Assembly: GCA_030737835.1 (NCBI GenBank)
Contig: CM060847.1
Location: 22,528,706-22,592,705 of the forward strand
DNA: 64,000 nucleotides
Direction of reading: 5' to 3'
DNA from: Acorus gramineus
Lineage: Eukaryota > Streptophyta > Magnoliopsida > Acorales > Acoraceae
Under the pieces are notes generated by a model. It ran no database searches. It was given only the letters and a program-made list of their open reading frames with translations, and was not told where the DNA came from. How positions within the stretch are numbered: the stretch's first letter is position 1; the number at the start of each line of letters is the position of its first letter. Of the stretch, positions 12,102 through 25,014 are shown one piece after another. The position numbers and the translations under genes were made by a program.

Positions 12102-15100
12102 CTATTGCTTTGCTGAGTTGATGCTGGTCTTCCTTTTTCTGTCTTTATCGAATTTCGAACCTGTCTTGTGCCGCTTTGGCGTTCTCGACTCCATCAACTC
12201 TTGTAGTTTCTCCAAAGCTTCAAAATTTACCCCACACAAAAAGTTATGACAACAATAAACTTGAAGGGTTCAGCTGGATAAGTGGTTGAAGAACAATTTA
12301 TCATGTTCGCTAAAAAAAGATTGGGATAAAACGCAGACAATTATCTTAATTTGAATAGAAAATGGGTTCTTTTTTGTGGGGGTTCGCTTACTAGAATACC
12401 ATTGTGTTGCCCCACACATATGAATAGGAACACAACTAGTAGACTTTTTGTTCCACAAAATAGGATAACTTATCCTCAAATCTTATCCCCTTGCCAAACA
12501 AGGCCAAAGTGCTGGAGTATAATTCAAAAGGACTATCTAAATGCATTGTAAATACTAGCACGGCAACAATCTGACCCATCACCATGCTAATGTTCTTCAT
12601 GCAACATAAGCCAGGACAGATCTAATTTAACATGCCAATATACGAGCATGGTTGTTTAGCTATTTCTCAAAAAATGAAACATACAACTCAAAATCTCAAT
12701 CAATGAAAAGACAGAAGATAGAACATGTTTACCAGAAGAATAAATAGGTCGAAGGCGTTCCACTGCATCAGCAGGTATGCTGTGAACACTGCAAGTGTCA
12801 ATGCCAACCTTCTGTAAAAGCTTCTTGAAAGGTTTAACCTACAGAAAAAACAGTATCATCAAATCAAAGATGTGGTAAACTCGAATCAAGGTTCACTGTC
12901 TCTCTCCAATTTCATATAAAAGCAGATTGTTCATCCCAATTAGTCTTCAAAGGATCATTCCAGTACCGTTCTCAATGTTATTGTGCTCTGATAGTCTAAT
13001 CTTTTCCATTTTCCAAAAATTGATGAAACTATATCATCATATGCATTCTCTAGCTCGGCAGAGATGGATTAGGATAAAAAAAAAATAATAACTTATCCAC
13101 CCAGATCCACATTATGCCCATTGACATTCAAAACCAAAAAGATACAGCTCCGCTCCTATGATATTTAAAATCTTGTAAATATCTATAAATTTTTCTATTT
13201 GCTCATATTTTTACCTATCTTAAATTAACAAACCTTCCTAAATTTCCCACATCTTCACCTAACTCATGGGAAATCAAACACAGCAGGGAAACCACGTGTT
13301 CATATTAACATGCATATCTGAAAAGGCATATGCTCTGCGTTGCTTATAGATAAGCATATTCAACAAAGCAACCTTGCATTAAATCAAATGACAAGGTAAT
13401 GGCTTCTCTCAATGCTTATCATTACATTAAACTGCTGTAGACATGAAAGGAGAGCCCAGGAATGAAATAATGGATCGAATGACAAGCAGGTCAAGAAGTT
13501 TTTCAATTTTAGATCGAACTGTATTTAGTCAAACTAATAATGGGTCATAAAAATATCTAACTAACTGGAGCAAGGCATTCGACGTATTAAGGGCTAAATC
13601 TATGTTATGCGACACAAAGACAGTGTGCCCCATTATTTTCTTGCATCAGAATTATCCCCAATAAAAATTATATTTACCTGATCATTTCGAAGCAAGGTGA
13701 AGCAACGCCCACCCTGACCAGCCCTTGCAGTGCGACCAGCTCGATGAATATATTTCTTGATGTAAACTGGCATATCATAATTGACAACATTCCTCACCCC
13801 TTCAACATCCATCCCACGAGTCATTGCATCTGTAGCAACAAGCACTTGTATTTTTCCTTCTCTAAATCCCTTCAACATCTTGCTGCAGAACAAATATATT
13901 TTCATCAGTATACCATGCAACAATTTATACAAAAGCACATAGTATACATGAGATTTGAAGGGTATAAACAAAGATATGAAATGATTTTAAAAAGAAAAGG
14001 ATCAGAGCATTCTTATTAATACAAGATAGAAATAACACGCCTTGATATACAGATATGAGGGATCTCCAAAATTAAAAAAGAAAGCTAACAAAAAATCAAA
14101 AAGATAAAGAAACACAACCTCAGGATAGAAACACCCCACAGTGGCCCATACAAGGGAATAAAATGATTTATTCACATCTTCTGGTTCAAAAACATGTGTA
14201 TATAAATTATGAAAAATGAAATGTTTAGCATGGAGATCTATTTATTTACTTTCCAAATAAAGCCCATGAAATGCAGAAAGCACAAAGTCTATCATTTACC
14301 TTCGAACTGATTGGGGCTGTCTACCTGAATATTCACTTATTTTAAATGGCAACCCAAATAGATTCAACACGGTGCTGAGTCTATGAGTTGAGTCAACAGA
14401 TGAGGTAAACACAATGCACTTCTCCCCTTGCAATCCTTCCAGAAGAGCAACCAAATACAGGGGTTTAAGCTTAGATTCACAAATCTGCACAGGAGGCCAA
14501 ATAGTGTGAGTTATGAATTGCTCTAAAAAAATAACAGTCATGGCTAGTGAGAGGAACATTTTTTAAAGGAATTTTTTTAATTTAATTTATTCGAGTCTTC
14601 CGAAAACTGACATAGAAGTAAATCAAATCAAAGTTTCAAAGTATTTGATGCCATCATTAGTCACGGAGGCTCTTAGCAAAATGTTTAAATGGAAGCTCAC
14701 AAAGATATACCAATTTGTAGGATTCAAGTTTCTCAGGCAGCTTATATCGTGTTTCACCAGTGGTCAAAAATAAAGGGTGATGCAGATCAAGTTGGAAGAG
14801 CTTGCTCGGATCCTGTGTCAGCGTGGCAGATACAATCATCTTCACGAGCCTTGGGAATACTTTATCCTTGAAACCCCTTTCTACACCACTGCAACGTATT
14901 GAGATTAAATATAATTAACATGATTAAATGATATGTACAAAACAAAAAGGAGCATCATTGTCAATAGAAATTATGTCAAATTGGGGCTTCATGATAGCCA
15001 CATCTTACTCAGTGCATTTAATAAATATAATAAAAAGTTGATTCACAGTAATCAGAAGTTAATAAAACAATTACGAAATGAAAAGTGGTAAGAACAGAAT

Positions 15101-18100
15101 GCAGTGGGAGCAACAGAGAAATAGACAACAAAACAGAGAATTTGGAGCCATTGAAAGATTGAACTTAAATTAGGTTTGAGCAATGATGATATTGAAATGG
15201 AACTATGTTACACCAGCTTGGAATATGGAATATGCTATACCAGTTTGGAATATGGACAATGGGTAGGCAATTTTTAAAAAAATGTATTGTGGGATTTACC
15301 ATCTCCTTATGGTAGTTAAGGAATCCAGCGGAGTAAGTACAGGAGCTTTTGCATATGCAATCATGCTTTGTGCATTTAAACTGGTTAGTCGAAGCACCAT
15401 TGGCAACCAGGACTGATAAGCCTCCCTAAGCAATCGATCTGTCTCATCAACTACCTGAAATCATCACCAGTTAAGTAGTTGCAAAAAAATTACTGAAGCA
15501 TGCAATGAGTATGCATAATGATTTCAGGGCAATAGAGTAACATTATATCCTACCAACCAGGGACAACATTAAGCAGCCCCACTTCTCATAGAGTAAAAAT
15601 TTGTAACACAAAAGCCATGCAAACATGATAATTGCATGGACAAAATTCAAATCATATTACAGACTGATGACTGTTCATATCTGGATATAACCCGAGCATT
15701 TACGTTCATGAAAATTCTAGACAATTAACAGGTATATAAACGAAGTTCAACTAATTGGAAATTTGTGTGCATTGATAAGATGACATAACGACTTGTCAAA
15801 TAAGAGCCCTGATGGACCAAACTATTACAATAATGGTATACAAGCTTCAGATCAACTAAATCTTAACCATGAGAGCATATAAATGGCTAAAACATAAACT
15901 GTTCTACAGTATCAATAGCGTCAACAATATGGACACTTGAGGATGCTTCAAGTTTATGACCACAGGAAAATATAGGTTCCATCTGCCAATATGGAGATAT
16001 TACTTTAAAAAAAAATTATATTTTTATTTATTTATTATTTATTATTTTGAATGAAAGTTGGGACTCCCCTGATTACATTACATTAAATAAAATGAAAGTC
16101 CCTCAAACAATGAAGATGAGGGATCTCCATACATTGAAACAAAGAAAAACAAAATAACAAAAAAAGGATAACAAACAAAAGAGGCTCCAATTACTGAGAA
16201 TGACAAAGCACTGTACACCCACTTCTAATCCTCTCCCATAATGCTAGGGAACTGGTCCAACCCCAAAATAAACTTCACTCCATCTTGCATTAAAGAGATG
16301 ATGCTCACCCAAATTTTCTCAATGTACACCATTTTACCCCTTGATACTACACTCATTATGCATCAGCAATATACTCCTCCGGACCATGTGTGGGACAAAA
16401 GCTAGAAATTTAACTTTTTCACTTTGATCCCCTTTTTCCCTCTTCTTCAAACCACTTCCACATTGTATCACCAACCTCAATGTCGTCACGTGTATTCAAA
16501 GCTGATAACCATGTCCCCAATATGAAGATATTATTAATTTATTTTGAATGAAAATTGGTACTCCCCTGATAAAACAAATCAAATAGAAGGTCATTCCAGT
16601 TTTACCTGGGAACCAGATAGCTACCAGGAATAGTTATCCTGTTTTGCACCAGGAATAGGATAACTATTCCTCTTTGCAACAGCACCACTTAACCTGAGCT
16701 GTAAGCATTGAATACCCAAGGATATGTTGTGTTTGTGATGCCCTACATGCTTATATTTGGCTCTTTTTGAAACAAACTACCATGAATAAGAGCACAATAG
16801 TTAGCCGCCAAACATGAAATTCCAACTGCTAATTCCAGCCCAATCATTTTATTTAAGACTTGGGATTTGAACCCCTTTCATTTCTTCAATCATTGGCATT
16901 AATGGGTACTGGAAAGAACAGTACAGTAGCACTAAATGAGAGAATATTTACTTCCATATAGAAGAAATAAATGGAATAATTTTGTATTGAGTAATGGAGG
17001 CCGAAAGGTCCCTTATATAGTTACAAGATGTACAAACCCTAAAACAGAAAAAGACCAAAATACCCATGACAAAAATTCGAGTCGGGGCGCTGCCCCCGAA
17101 CCCCCGTACGCCCACAATCGGTGATTCCCCACATGGGCCTGTTGTTGGGCCTATTCCCTCCGGCCCGGGGGGGCCTGCGGCCCATGGGGGCGTTGCCCCC
17201 CAACCCCCGGGCCTCCGGGAATAGGCCCAACAACAGGCCTATCCAATAACTCCAATACATATAACCTCTTTTTTTATATCTATTGATCATATAGAACGAC
17301 TGTAAAAGATCTAACAGTACTAATCAATTGGGTATGTAATGGTAATCATTATATAGAAATTAATATAAAGTAGTAGTATTTTTATTTTATTTAGATTCAA
17401 TTAATAAAAGAGTTCAATGTCACCTCATCGCTGTTTCCTGTATCTAGGTTGTCAGATTCCCATGACTTAAATTTCTTTCGAGTACTCTTCCTACAGGCTT
17501 CCAGTATTCATAAGGTTGTTGTATTTGTAAAACCCTATTTAAAGCAAGATGTTGGTGGTCTTCTGGACTAGCATATCATAACCCATGAAAAACATAAGAT
17601 TTACTGCTATTATGCTGGAAAAGTAGCAACCAGGGAGTACACATAAGATAATGGATCTCAGCATTCCTGGGTCTCAATAACCATAAAATTGAAAAATAAT
17701 ATTAAATGCAACAATTAGATCATATTTTCATACAAGATGAAGACTAAAAATCTGATGCAAAAGAACAAGGAAAAAGAAATGATGGTAGCGGATCAATATA
17801 ATGCCAAAGGAAAAGAGGCAAATACTCATTAAAGATAACATGACACACTTAAACTTGGAGGAGACGTTAAATTAACAAATCGTAATCAAATTTATCAAAC
17901 TGAATGAACAAAAAACGAAATAGTTTCACAATAAAAAGAAACTACCATACTATACCACCTTACCAGATAACAAAGATGCTCGAGAGTAAAACCCTTAGTA
18001 GTATTAATATGATCCATCAACCTCCCAGGCGTCGCCACTAGTATGTCCACAGAACTTTGAAACTCAAATGCCCTATCTTCCGGATCACTAGGCACACGCA

Positions 18101-20481
18101 TTTCAAGATACGGCCTCTTAATCAGCTCTGAAATTTCATCTGCTATTGAAGACTGGCCGACTGCCAAACCTACACGCAATCCCACTGCAGGTGCAATAGC
18201 AGCAAAGACTTCCTTAACCTGAACTGAAGTATCGTAAATATTTGAACAAATAGAAAAAGGATCCATTACCGCATCGAATAGGTAAAATTATGCAGAAATT
18301 TACATCGTTTAAAATGTTGTAGAATCACTTTATCCTTCTTTGTTTTCAATTTGCTGGTGTTGATCTTGCATATTATATATAGAAAGAACATCCAAATACC
18401 TAGGCTCATTTAAAGGACAAATAAAACTAAACTAAATTATGAATACAATATTGGACTATCAAAATTTTCTGATTTTAGAACAACCACAACTGTCAGGGCG
18501 GTCGCCTAGCCAACTTTGGACGCTCAAAATCTTCTGACTTTACAACAAAACAAAAGAACTATTGGACTCGTGTGAGCAAAGGAGAAAAATCTAATGATTG
18601 AAAACTGACCTGCAATGCCAGATCACGGGTGGGAAGAACCACTAGAGCACGGAGACATCTTATTTTACGAGTCGAGAGAGCTTGAACGATCGGCAACGCA
18701 TAAGACAGAGTCTTCCCGCTTCCCGTAGGTGAGTTTATGCAGAGATCTCGTTCAAAACCTCCAGGACCAATTGTCTCTTGCCACACGGCTAATTGCACCG
18801 GGAAAAGCGAACTCACGCCCATCTTTTGCAGAGCCTCCTCTATTCTAAACAAAATAACCAGACAATGTACTCTTTCAGCTGAATGTCCATTCATAGAACA
18901 ACAGGATAAAGCCACTCAGTGATATCATAAATTTTGCAATGAAAATTAAACACCTTTGTTCATGAGAGTCATTCTGATAGCAAAAAAGTTTGAACTAAGT
19001 AACCACTCATTAAATGGCTATAACAAAAATAACAGATCATATAAAATTTTATCTTTAGTTTAATAAAAACACACCCTATTAGAAAGCAAACACTACTCTG
19101 GACTCAAGAAGAGTCTAGGGGCGTAGCTAGGATTTTAGTTAAGCAGGGGCTTCTAGTTAAGGGGGGGTTCGAATGTACTATTGTCATTATTTCCTTATTT
19201 TATTCAATACTACTTTACTTTATCTATTTCAAAACAATCAAAAATAGGTGTGCAACTTAGGCGGGATGAACCCAACCCAACCCGACATTTGAGCGGGTTT
19301 AGGTTGGGGTTTTAGCGTTCGGGTTTATCTTGAACCCAAACCCAAGCAATCCGAACCTAATTGAGATTGGGTTTGGGTTGAGAATTCGGGTAACCCACAC
19401 CCAACCCGAACTTGAGATAGGGAGTGATACATTTATAAGTTCTAATTTTAATTTTTAATTTGTGAGATAAAATTTGAATTGCTGAATTTATCACTTTTAT
19501 AATTTCATTTCTTTATTTTCTAAATAAAAAAGTTCTTCATTTTCATCTTTCTTATTTTTATTTGTGCGGAGCATTAACTCTTGCAAAGTTTTACTTGTTT
19601 AAAATGACACATTTTTTAACTCAAACCCAACCCAAGTTGAAGCAACCCCGAATCCAACTAGAACATGAACCAAACCCAATGGGTTGGGTTCAGGTTGAGA
19701 TTCTTGGGGTTTAAAAGTTGGATTGGGCGGGATTGTGTTTGGGTTGGCTTCCTCAAACTTCAGGTTGGGTTCGGGTTTACGAGTTGCACCGCTAAACGAA
19801 AACATGTAATCAATTTTTTAAAATACATATTGCTTGAAAAGATGATTAAGAAACGTCATTCAAATTAGATTTTATTTTATTTTTTTGTTGTGACTTGTCC
19901 GAGAAAGCTGAGTTCTATAGGAGAAGAGATAAGTCTTTGTCCTTAGCTGAGAATTCTGAAACTTTGGACACTAGGAATTACATAGAGAATCTAGGAGATT
20001 AAATAAACATAAAAAAAAAAAAAAAAAAAACATTTATGTATATAGTAACTAGGTATTAAACTACTACTAACATTATTCAACCACACCCTTTTTTTGTTCA
20101 AAAATTCAAGCCGGGGCTTGAGCCCCCCTTGCCTCTTATCGCCTCCGCCCCTAAAAGAACCTCCTCTCCTCCCACCTTTCCCTTCAAAACCTCCCTAATC
20201 TCACATAAAACCCCAACGAAAAACAGAGGTCTTGAATCCCTTCCCTTTCACCACCACCTCCCCAATTCGGAACAGATTCAAATAACCACCGATCCCCATC
20301 TAATCAACATTCCTCTATCACCAACAACATCCATTCAATTTTGAGAGAGAGAGAGAGAGAGGGACCTGGGATCGAGAGATGGGAGGAGAGAGAGGGGGCA
20401 TTCATCGAATTCGTCGACGTCGACGGGGCTCCTCATCCATGGCAGTATCGGCACGTTCTTCTTCCCCTTCGATTCCGCCAT
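12102..20481 (-). CDS. RH1: DEAD-box ATP-dependent RNA helicase 1 (RH1/DDX51 type), 9 exons
   Basis: ATP-dependent RNA helicase; relatives (yeast Dbp6, human DDX51) act in large ribosomal subunit assembly in the nucleolus. Exons on the minus strand: 20481-20366, 18844-18610, 18218-17964, 15454-15300, 14888-14711, 14484-14300, 13882-13678, 12838-12733, 12217-12102. All introns are GT-AG, giving 516 aa, close to the Arabidopsis RH1 length. Motifs: motif I SPTGSGKT (77-84), Ia VVLPTRDLAL (107-116), Ib TPGR (180-183), motif II as DETD (205-208, the variant typical of this subfamily), SAT (274-276), ATDAMTRGMDV (391-401), HRAGRTARAG (421-430). The C-terminus is basic (KRHK, KDRKRK), suiting a nucleolar protein. 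The first exon, missed by simple ORF calling, begins MAESKGKKNVPILPWMRSP. Introns 1 and 3 are enlarged by transposons; reading frame and junctions are intact. Confidence 0.95.
16020..16500 (-). mobile_element. Possible LINE 3' remnant in helicase intron 3
   Basis: Read on the minus strand, this stretch ends in 'gatccctcatcttcattgtttgagggac' followed by a T-rich tail. The same kind of 'gatgagggacctcc' block occurs at about 43890, 49510 and 14060 in the window. Short frames upstream are stop-ridden. No catalytic motif is visible, so the LINE assignment is by resemblance of the tail only. Confidence 0.3.
16925..17315 (-). repeat. Probable solo LTR with GC palindrome in helicase intron 3
   Basis: On the minus strand the segment begins (T)GTTAGATC, has a TATA box (ACTATATAAGGG, plus-strand 17010-17021) and a typical R/U5-like stretch. 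AGTAC occurs on both sides (16920-16924 and 17316-17320), compatible with a 5-bp target duplication. It holds an imperfect palindrome at 17136-17239 whose outer 23 bp (GGCCTGTTGTTGGGCCTATT and its complement) pair perfectly around a C/G-rich core. No internal retroelement region is attached, so a solo LTR left by recombination is likely. The exact 3' end lacks a clean CA. Confidence 0.52.
19116..20153. mobile_element. DNA transposon-like insertion in helicase intron 1 (outer element)
   Basis: Ends TAGGGGCGTAGCTAGGATTT and, on the other strand, TAGGGGCGGAGGCGATAAG, both followed by a GGGGCT-rich stretch. This type of 'ggggcggagccaggatt' terminus is frequent in plant non-autonomous DNA elements. 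The interior is non-coding and carries a second element (19245-19794) plus a 20-A run. No clear target duplication, so the superfamily is open. Confidence 0.48.
19245..19794. mobile_element. hAT-like MITE nested in the intron-1 insertion
   Basis: Terminal inverted repeats: left TAGGTGTGCAACTTAGGCGG; right, on the other strand, TAGCGGTGCAACTCGTAAAC. Both run into 'aacccaaccc' tracts. The inner sequence is an alternation of 'gggttgggtt' and 'aacccaaccc' blocks, giving high fold-back potential. It has no transposase. The TAG-GTGCAAC terminus resembles hAT-type MITEs; an 8-bp target duplication was not found. Confidence 0.5.
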
Positions 20482-20499
20482 TTTTTCTCCTGTTTTGTT

Positions 20500-20945
20500 T
20501 GGAGGAGAGGGAGGGTTTTGTAGGGTTTTATGGGGCCTTTATTTCCACCCCTTAAGCTATTCTACCCACCCCTTAAAAATTCAGAGTTCTAATTTTATTA
20601 TTGAGAGGAACCCACCCCATTAACCAATATTAAAAATTATACTGTTGTTATACCATTAATATTTATTAAAAAAAAATACACTAATTTATACTTTAAATTC
20701 TAACCTTTTAATGTATAGTTGTAAACCAACCCAAAAAAAACCAACCCAATTGATAGGAAGAAACAAAAAATTGCGTACCTATATGTTTATCTTTTAACAT
20801 TTTAGATTAAAATTTGATTCACTTTGGATTCAAAAAATTGAATTAAACCGAATAAATTGCACCCTTAATGTAGACTCCCCTATAATAATGTGCTAGGAGA
20901 GACTTGCAAAAAAGAAAAGCAAGTGTAAATAAAGATTTTTTTTTT
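20500..20945. other. Helicase promoter region and intergenic DNA
   Basis: Upstream of the helicase start codon (20481) on the minus strand. 'aaaccctac' motifs at about 20518-20530 (minus strand) are of the telo-box kind often found in ribosome-biogenesis gene promoters. No TATA box is evident. The rest is AT-rich and featureless. Confidence 0.4.
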
Positions 20946-21180
20946 TTTGTGTTGTTACATTTTATCATTTTTACAATCCAAAATATAGTCTCATATGCAT
21001 TATTAAAAATTCAATGAAACATATGCATAATTAGACGATGTATATATACCTTTTGTTTTTAAAAAAATTACATTATTAAAAATGGATTTATTTAACTCAA
21101 AATATAATGATATACATTTTCATCAAAGCATATACTTCATTAGCTGATGTTTACTATTTAAAAAAATATATATGTTGTCT
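20946..21180 (+). repeat. Dispersed repeat R1, uninterrupted copy
   Basis: This segment aligns end to end with the sequence flanking the complete copia element (32225-32290 joined to 37805-37990). Shared blocks include 'gttacattttatc..tttttacaatccaaaatat', 'cattattaaaa', 'gatgtatatatacct', 'attaaaaatg' and 'catcaaagcatatacttc'. It therefore shows what that locus looked like before insertion. A third copy in reverse orientation lies at 58790-58960. R1 has no coding capacity; origin unknown. Confidence 0.6.
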
Positions 21181-22826
21181 GTATTTTAGACTGTAAAAAT
21201 AACCGAGTCTTTCTTTTTTTTCTATTTAGACAGTGTATTAGAGTGTGAAGTGAGCAAGTATTACACTCATTCAATTTTACAATCTTATTTGTAGTCTCAT
21301 ATACATTATTAGTCACATGCACTTACTATGTTACACTCAACACATTTTATCACGTAAGGGTTTCAGGGGATCTTCAAGATTGCTATTATGTGCACCCCAG
21401 TTGTTAATATGTATACTCCTCTACAATAATGTGTTGGTTTCATTGGAGGGGCGTGCAAAAAAAGTATCAGGGGAGCAAATAAGAAAACCCCAATTATTTT
21501 TGTTGTTGTTGTTGTTGTTGAGCATTGTATTATTAGCTTATTAAGTGAGGGAGCATGTTACACTCAGCTCATTTTATAATCTCATATGTTTTGATAGTCC
21601 CTTGCACTATATAGTTCGTCAATTTTTTTTTACAAATTTTATAATGAGTCACAATTCATTGGTATATAAATTTTATTTTTTATATAAAAATACATATTTC
21701 ATTAAATGAGATATATTATTTTTCAAAAAAAATCATTTTCCTAAAATAAAAACCTCACATACCTCGTGAGCAATTACACTCATTGTAATGAGATATATAT
21801 CTTAATAGAAATGTTTTTACACGTTCTCATTGGAATATATACATCTTTTTACAAAAATACATACTCCATTAAATGAGGACTGCATTTAGGATGGAAACAG
21901 GGTTGAGTTTAATATTTTCTAAAAGAACCCTCATATACCTCATTAGCAATTACATTCACTGTAATGTCATATATATCTCGTTAGAAATTTTTTTACACAT
22001 TCTAATCAGAATATATATATCATTTTTTTATTTCACGAGTTAGATGGGGTATATTATTTTTAGAAAAATCAGAAAATGTTAGATAGAGCCTTTTTTACAG
22101 TTTGGTGTGCAGTCTATACCCATTTTGAATTTATTTAAATAATGTATTTCATATAATAAGGTGTGATTTTTTTTTAATAGATGATGTATATATAAACCAC
22201 AAAATTTTATGAGCTTAATTTCAAAAAATATAAAAACTATCAGCGATGTATATACCTCACTGAAAAGCAATTGAGATACATGAAACTGCTGACGGATTAT
22301 AAGGGGAACAGAAAAAGAGCAATTGAAATTTATACTTGATACAATTAGTGGAGAGGCCTAACAAGGTATTGCGATTGCATTTTGATACTGTAAAAAAAAA
22401 CTGAGTGTAACAACGCATATTATTTATTTAAAGGAACAGGGAAGGGGAAAAAGTTGGTTGGTTGCTTTGAACAGCAGCAGCAAAGCAAGGAAGAAGGAAA
22501 GTGTTCTTCTGCATATTATTTGAAAATTTCAAAATGAAAAGATTTAAAGATATTATTATTGTTAAGGAATCATGTATTTCTTATTCATATTATATATCAT
22601 TTTTATTTTTTTGGCAAGACTTAGAGATGAACAATGTTGTCATTATATTTTAATATAATGTATTATTGTTAGTTTGCCTAGTGTGTTTACAATTAATCAA
22701 AGTAATACAAACACAACATGATAATGCTTAAGACTCATTATATCAAATGATAGACACGTCACATGTCATCATCGAAGTTTTGCCTCCATCCAGAGAGAAA
22801 AAAATCAATTAATTTGATGACCGAAG
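21181..22826. other. Repeat-derived intergenic DNA
   Basis: Further degenerate pieces related to R1 recur here (for example 'acactcattcaattttacaatc...agtctcatatacattatta' near 21265 and 'gatgtatatatacctcac' near 22235), so the whole stretch seems built from decayed copies of one family. No credible gene. The small frames at 21317-21544 and 22079-22270 look accidental. Confidence 0.4.
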
Positions 22827-23238
22827 AGCATATCCAATCACACTCTCTAAAAATTTCTTATACTTAATAGCCAATAAAAATAAGAGGTCATTTAGAGAGT
22901 ATATTTTTCAACTTTACTCTCTCAATGACTCCCTATATAATTTTTTATTAATAAAATGTGATGTAGAGCCCACTGTGGATCCACCAAAAAAAGTTGTTGT
23001 GAACATTTAATTCATAAAGTGTGATGTGAGGCCCACACAATAGGGAGTCAAATTTCACTCCTAAATGTGGGGAGATTTTATCATTGGAGAATGTTAAATG
23101 TTAAATGTGTGTGGGGGAGATTTCATCATTGGAGAATGTTAAATGTTAAATGTAGAGAACTTATTAGAGTTCATTTTTTTACTTTCTCCCCAAATTTGAC
23201 TTAAGAGCCTCCAACTCCGGTAACATTAGAGATGTTCT
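22827..23238. mobile_element. Possible MITE
   Basis: The left edge 'agagcatatccaat' and the right edge (other strand) 'tagaacatctctaatg' resemble the 'gagcatctccaatgg' termini common in plant MITEs. The interior includes two 'gtgatgt.gagcccac' segments and a direct duplication of about 45 bp ('gagatttyatcattggagaatgttaaatgttaaatgt') at 23071-23158. The inverted repeats are imperfect and short. Confidence 0.38.
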
Positions 23239-24971
23239 AAGTTTATGTATATCAATCACAAAAACGACAACACATGTACTAGAAAAATAATAAGATGATA
23301 AGACATAATCTAAATTACTAAATCAATCATTTATTTGGCACTAGGTTAGAACCACACTCAAAACAAAAAATATGGAGAAATTTGAATATCACTAAAATAA
23401 AATCCATGTGGATTCTTTTAATTGATTTTTTTAGGAAAATGTCACAACAGTCCTTTTTTCAATCTCATCTTTGTTGTTTCTGCGTTTGCCCCGAGTTTGT
23501 GCGGTTAGTGTGTATTTGTTGCTCGCTTCCCTAATATCTCAAAATATAGATTCCCTAACGCACCTACGCTTCCATTGACGCAGCGTCCCCGGACGTCATG
23601 CCGAACGGAGCCAATATTGTCTATAAATAAAGCTTCTCATGTATCTTTCAATTCATCTCCAACATTCCAAATAGAAATGGAGCCTTCAAAATTTTCTTTG
23701 ATCACTTCATTTTCATCTTCCTCTTCTTCTTCTTCTTCTTCGGATGAGAATAAAGAAATACCATCTCATATGGCTATTTATGAGATGAATAATATCACAA
23801 TGATGGAAATCTTGTCTATTTCAACAGCTCCACTTTGTTACCTCATTTAATTTGTACTTGCTCAAAAAACCCACAAAACCCCACGATGAGACAAAGAAAT
23901 GTTGGTTGCCTGGTTCTACTTGTTGAACATTAAATAAGTTCGAACACGATCTCAAAACATCGCCATTGTTTGAGTATTACACGACATTGGATCCTGAGAC
24001 ACAGTCGAAATTGGATCTTGAGTATTACCCGAAATTGTTTGAGCATTTTGAGAAATAATTTCTATCCCATGAGTATCTTCTAATCTTGGAGAATTTTCAA
24101 TAAAATCATAAGCATCCATTTCTAAAGAAAAAAAAAATTAAAAAAGGTACAAACAAGAAGTTAAAAATAAAGATGAAGAGTGAAGAAAGATGACCGAAAT
24201 TTAGAGAAGTAAAAAAAGAGCCATTGGAGATTTAGGTAAACATTTGAGTCTTCCTTGATTTGGATAAAGATTTGAGTAAAAATTTGATTTGGTTGGAGAG
24301 ATTTTTTAGTAATTTTTACTTAAATTTAAATTTGAGTAAAAATTTAAATATAAGATAGAAGATGATTTAACAGTGCATATACGTTCTTTGCAAAGAATAA
24401 TAGCAGATCCAAGCATATTGGTGCTATTCATGATAACAACATCAACCATTCACTTTGTATCAAATCATTCGAACTTTTTGTCACCCACATCGTAACATTA
24501 ACAATGATAATAAGACAATAAAATAATATACAACAAAACACTTTTACTAACCTTACTTTAAGCCCCTATCTATGATGTGGAATAAGAATCCAATATTTTG
24601 ATAGGATAGAAATAATCAAATAAAATCTGCTAACATAAATCTGGATTATAATATCAAATAAGCATTCAATAACATATCCATATCTCATCACTAAAAAGTA
24701 TATCAAAGACAGAAATAGTAATGACATACTTTGTATCAAAAGACAAGCTAACATAAATTTTATTGGTCTTAAGACACATTGAAAATAACATGTCCACATT
24801 TTATACATCCAAACCAAAAATACAATAAATCTAATAATAATAATACAAAACTAGAATCGAATGATAATTGTCTTCACAGATATCAATCTCATAATACTAA
24901 TTTGTCTCTAATAAAGCCAACCCAAACGTGGACTACAAGTCATAAAAAACCAACTCACTCTTCTTGTCTTA
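23239..24971. other. Intergenic with a small transposase-like start
   Basis: Apart from the frame at 23677-23850 (separate entry), this is AT-rich. At 24270-24350 the repeated 'atttgagtaaaaattt' and 'ggttggagag' resemble the subterminal part of PIF/Harbinger-type elements, but a matching left end was not found. No gene recognised up to the small membrane-protein gene. Confidence 0.35.
23677..23850 (+). pseudogene. Possible N-terminal relic of a Harbinger-type transposase
   Basis: A 57-codon frame starting MEPSKFSLITS followed by ten serines (a TCT microsatellite) and DENKE. HARBI1/PIF-type plant transposase genes often begin with such a Met-x-Pro/Ser, poly-Ser, acidic stretch. Nothing of the DDE nuclease domain follows, and the frame stops after a short unrelated tail. 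Identification is tentative. Confidence 0.28.
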
Positions 24972-25014
24972 TTAGGCCCCCCCACCCGTCGCATCTGGAC
25001 CGTCCGATCCAGAT

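Noticed and set aside
20341..20523. Plus-strand ORF of 60 codons
   Set aside because: It is the antisense shadow of helicase exon 1 and a GA microsatellite.
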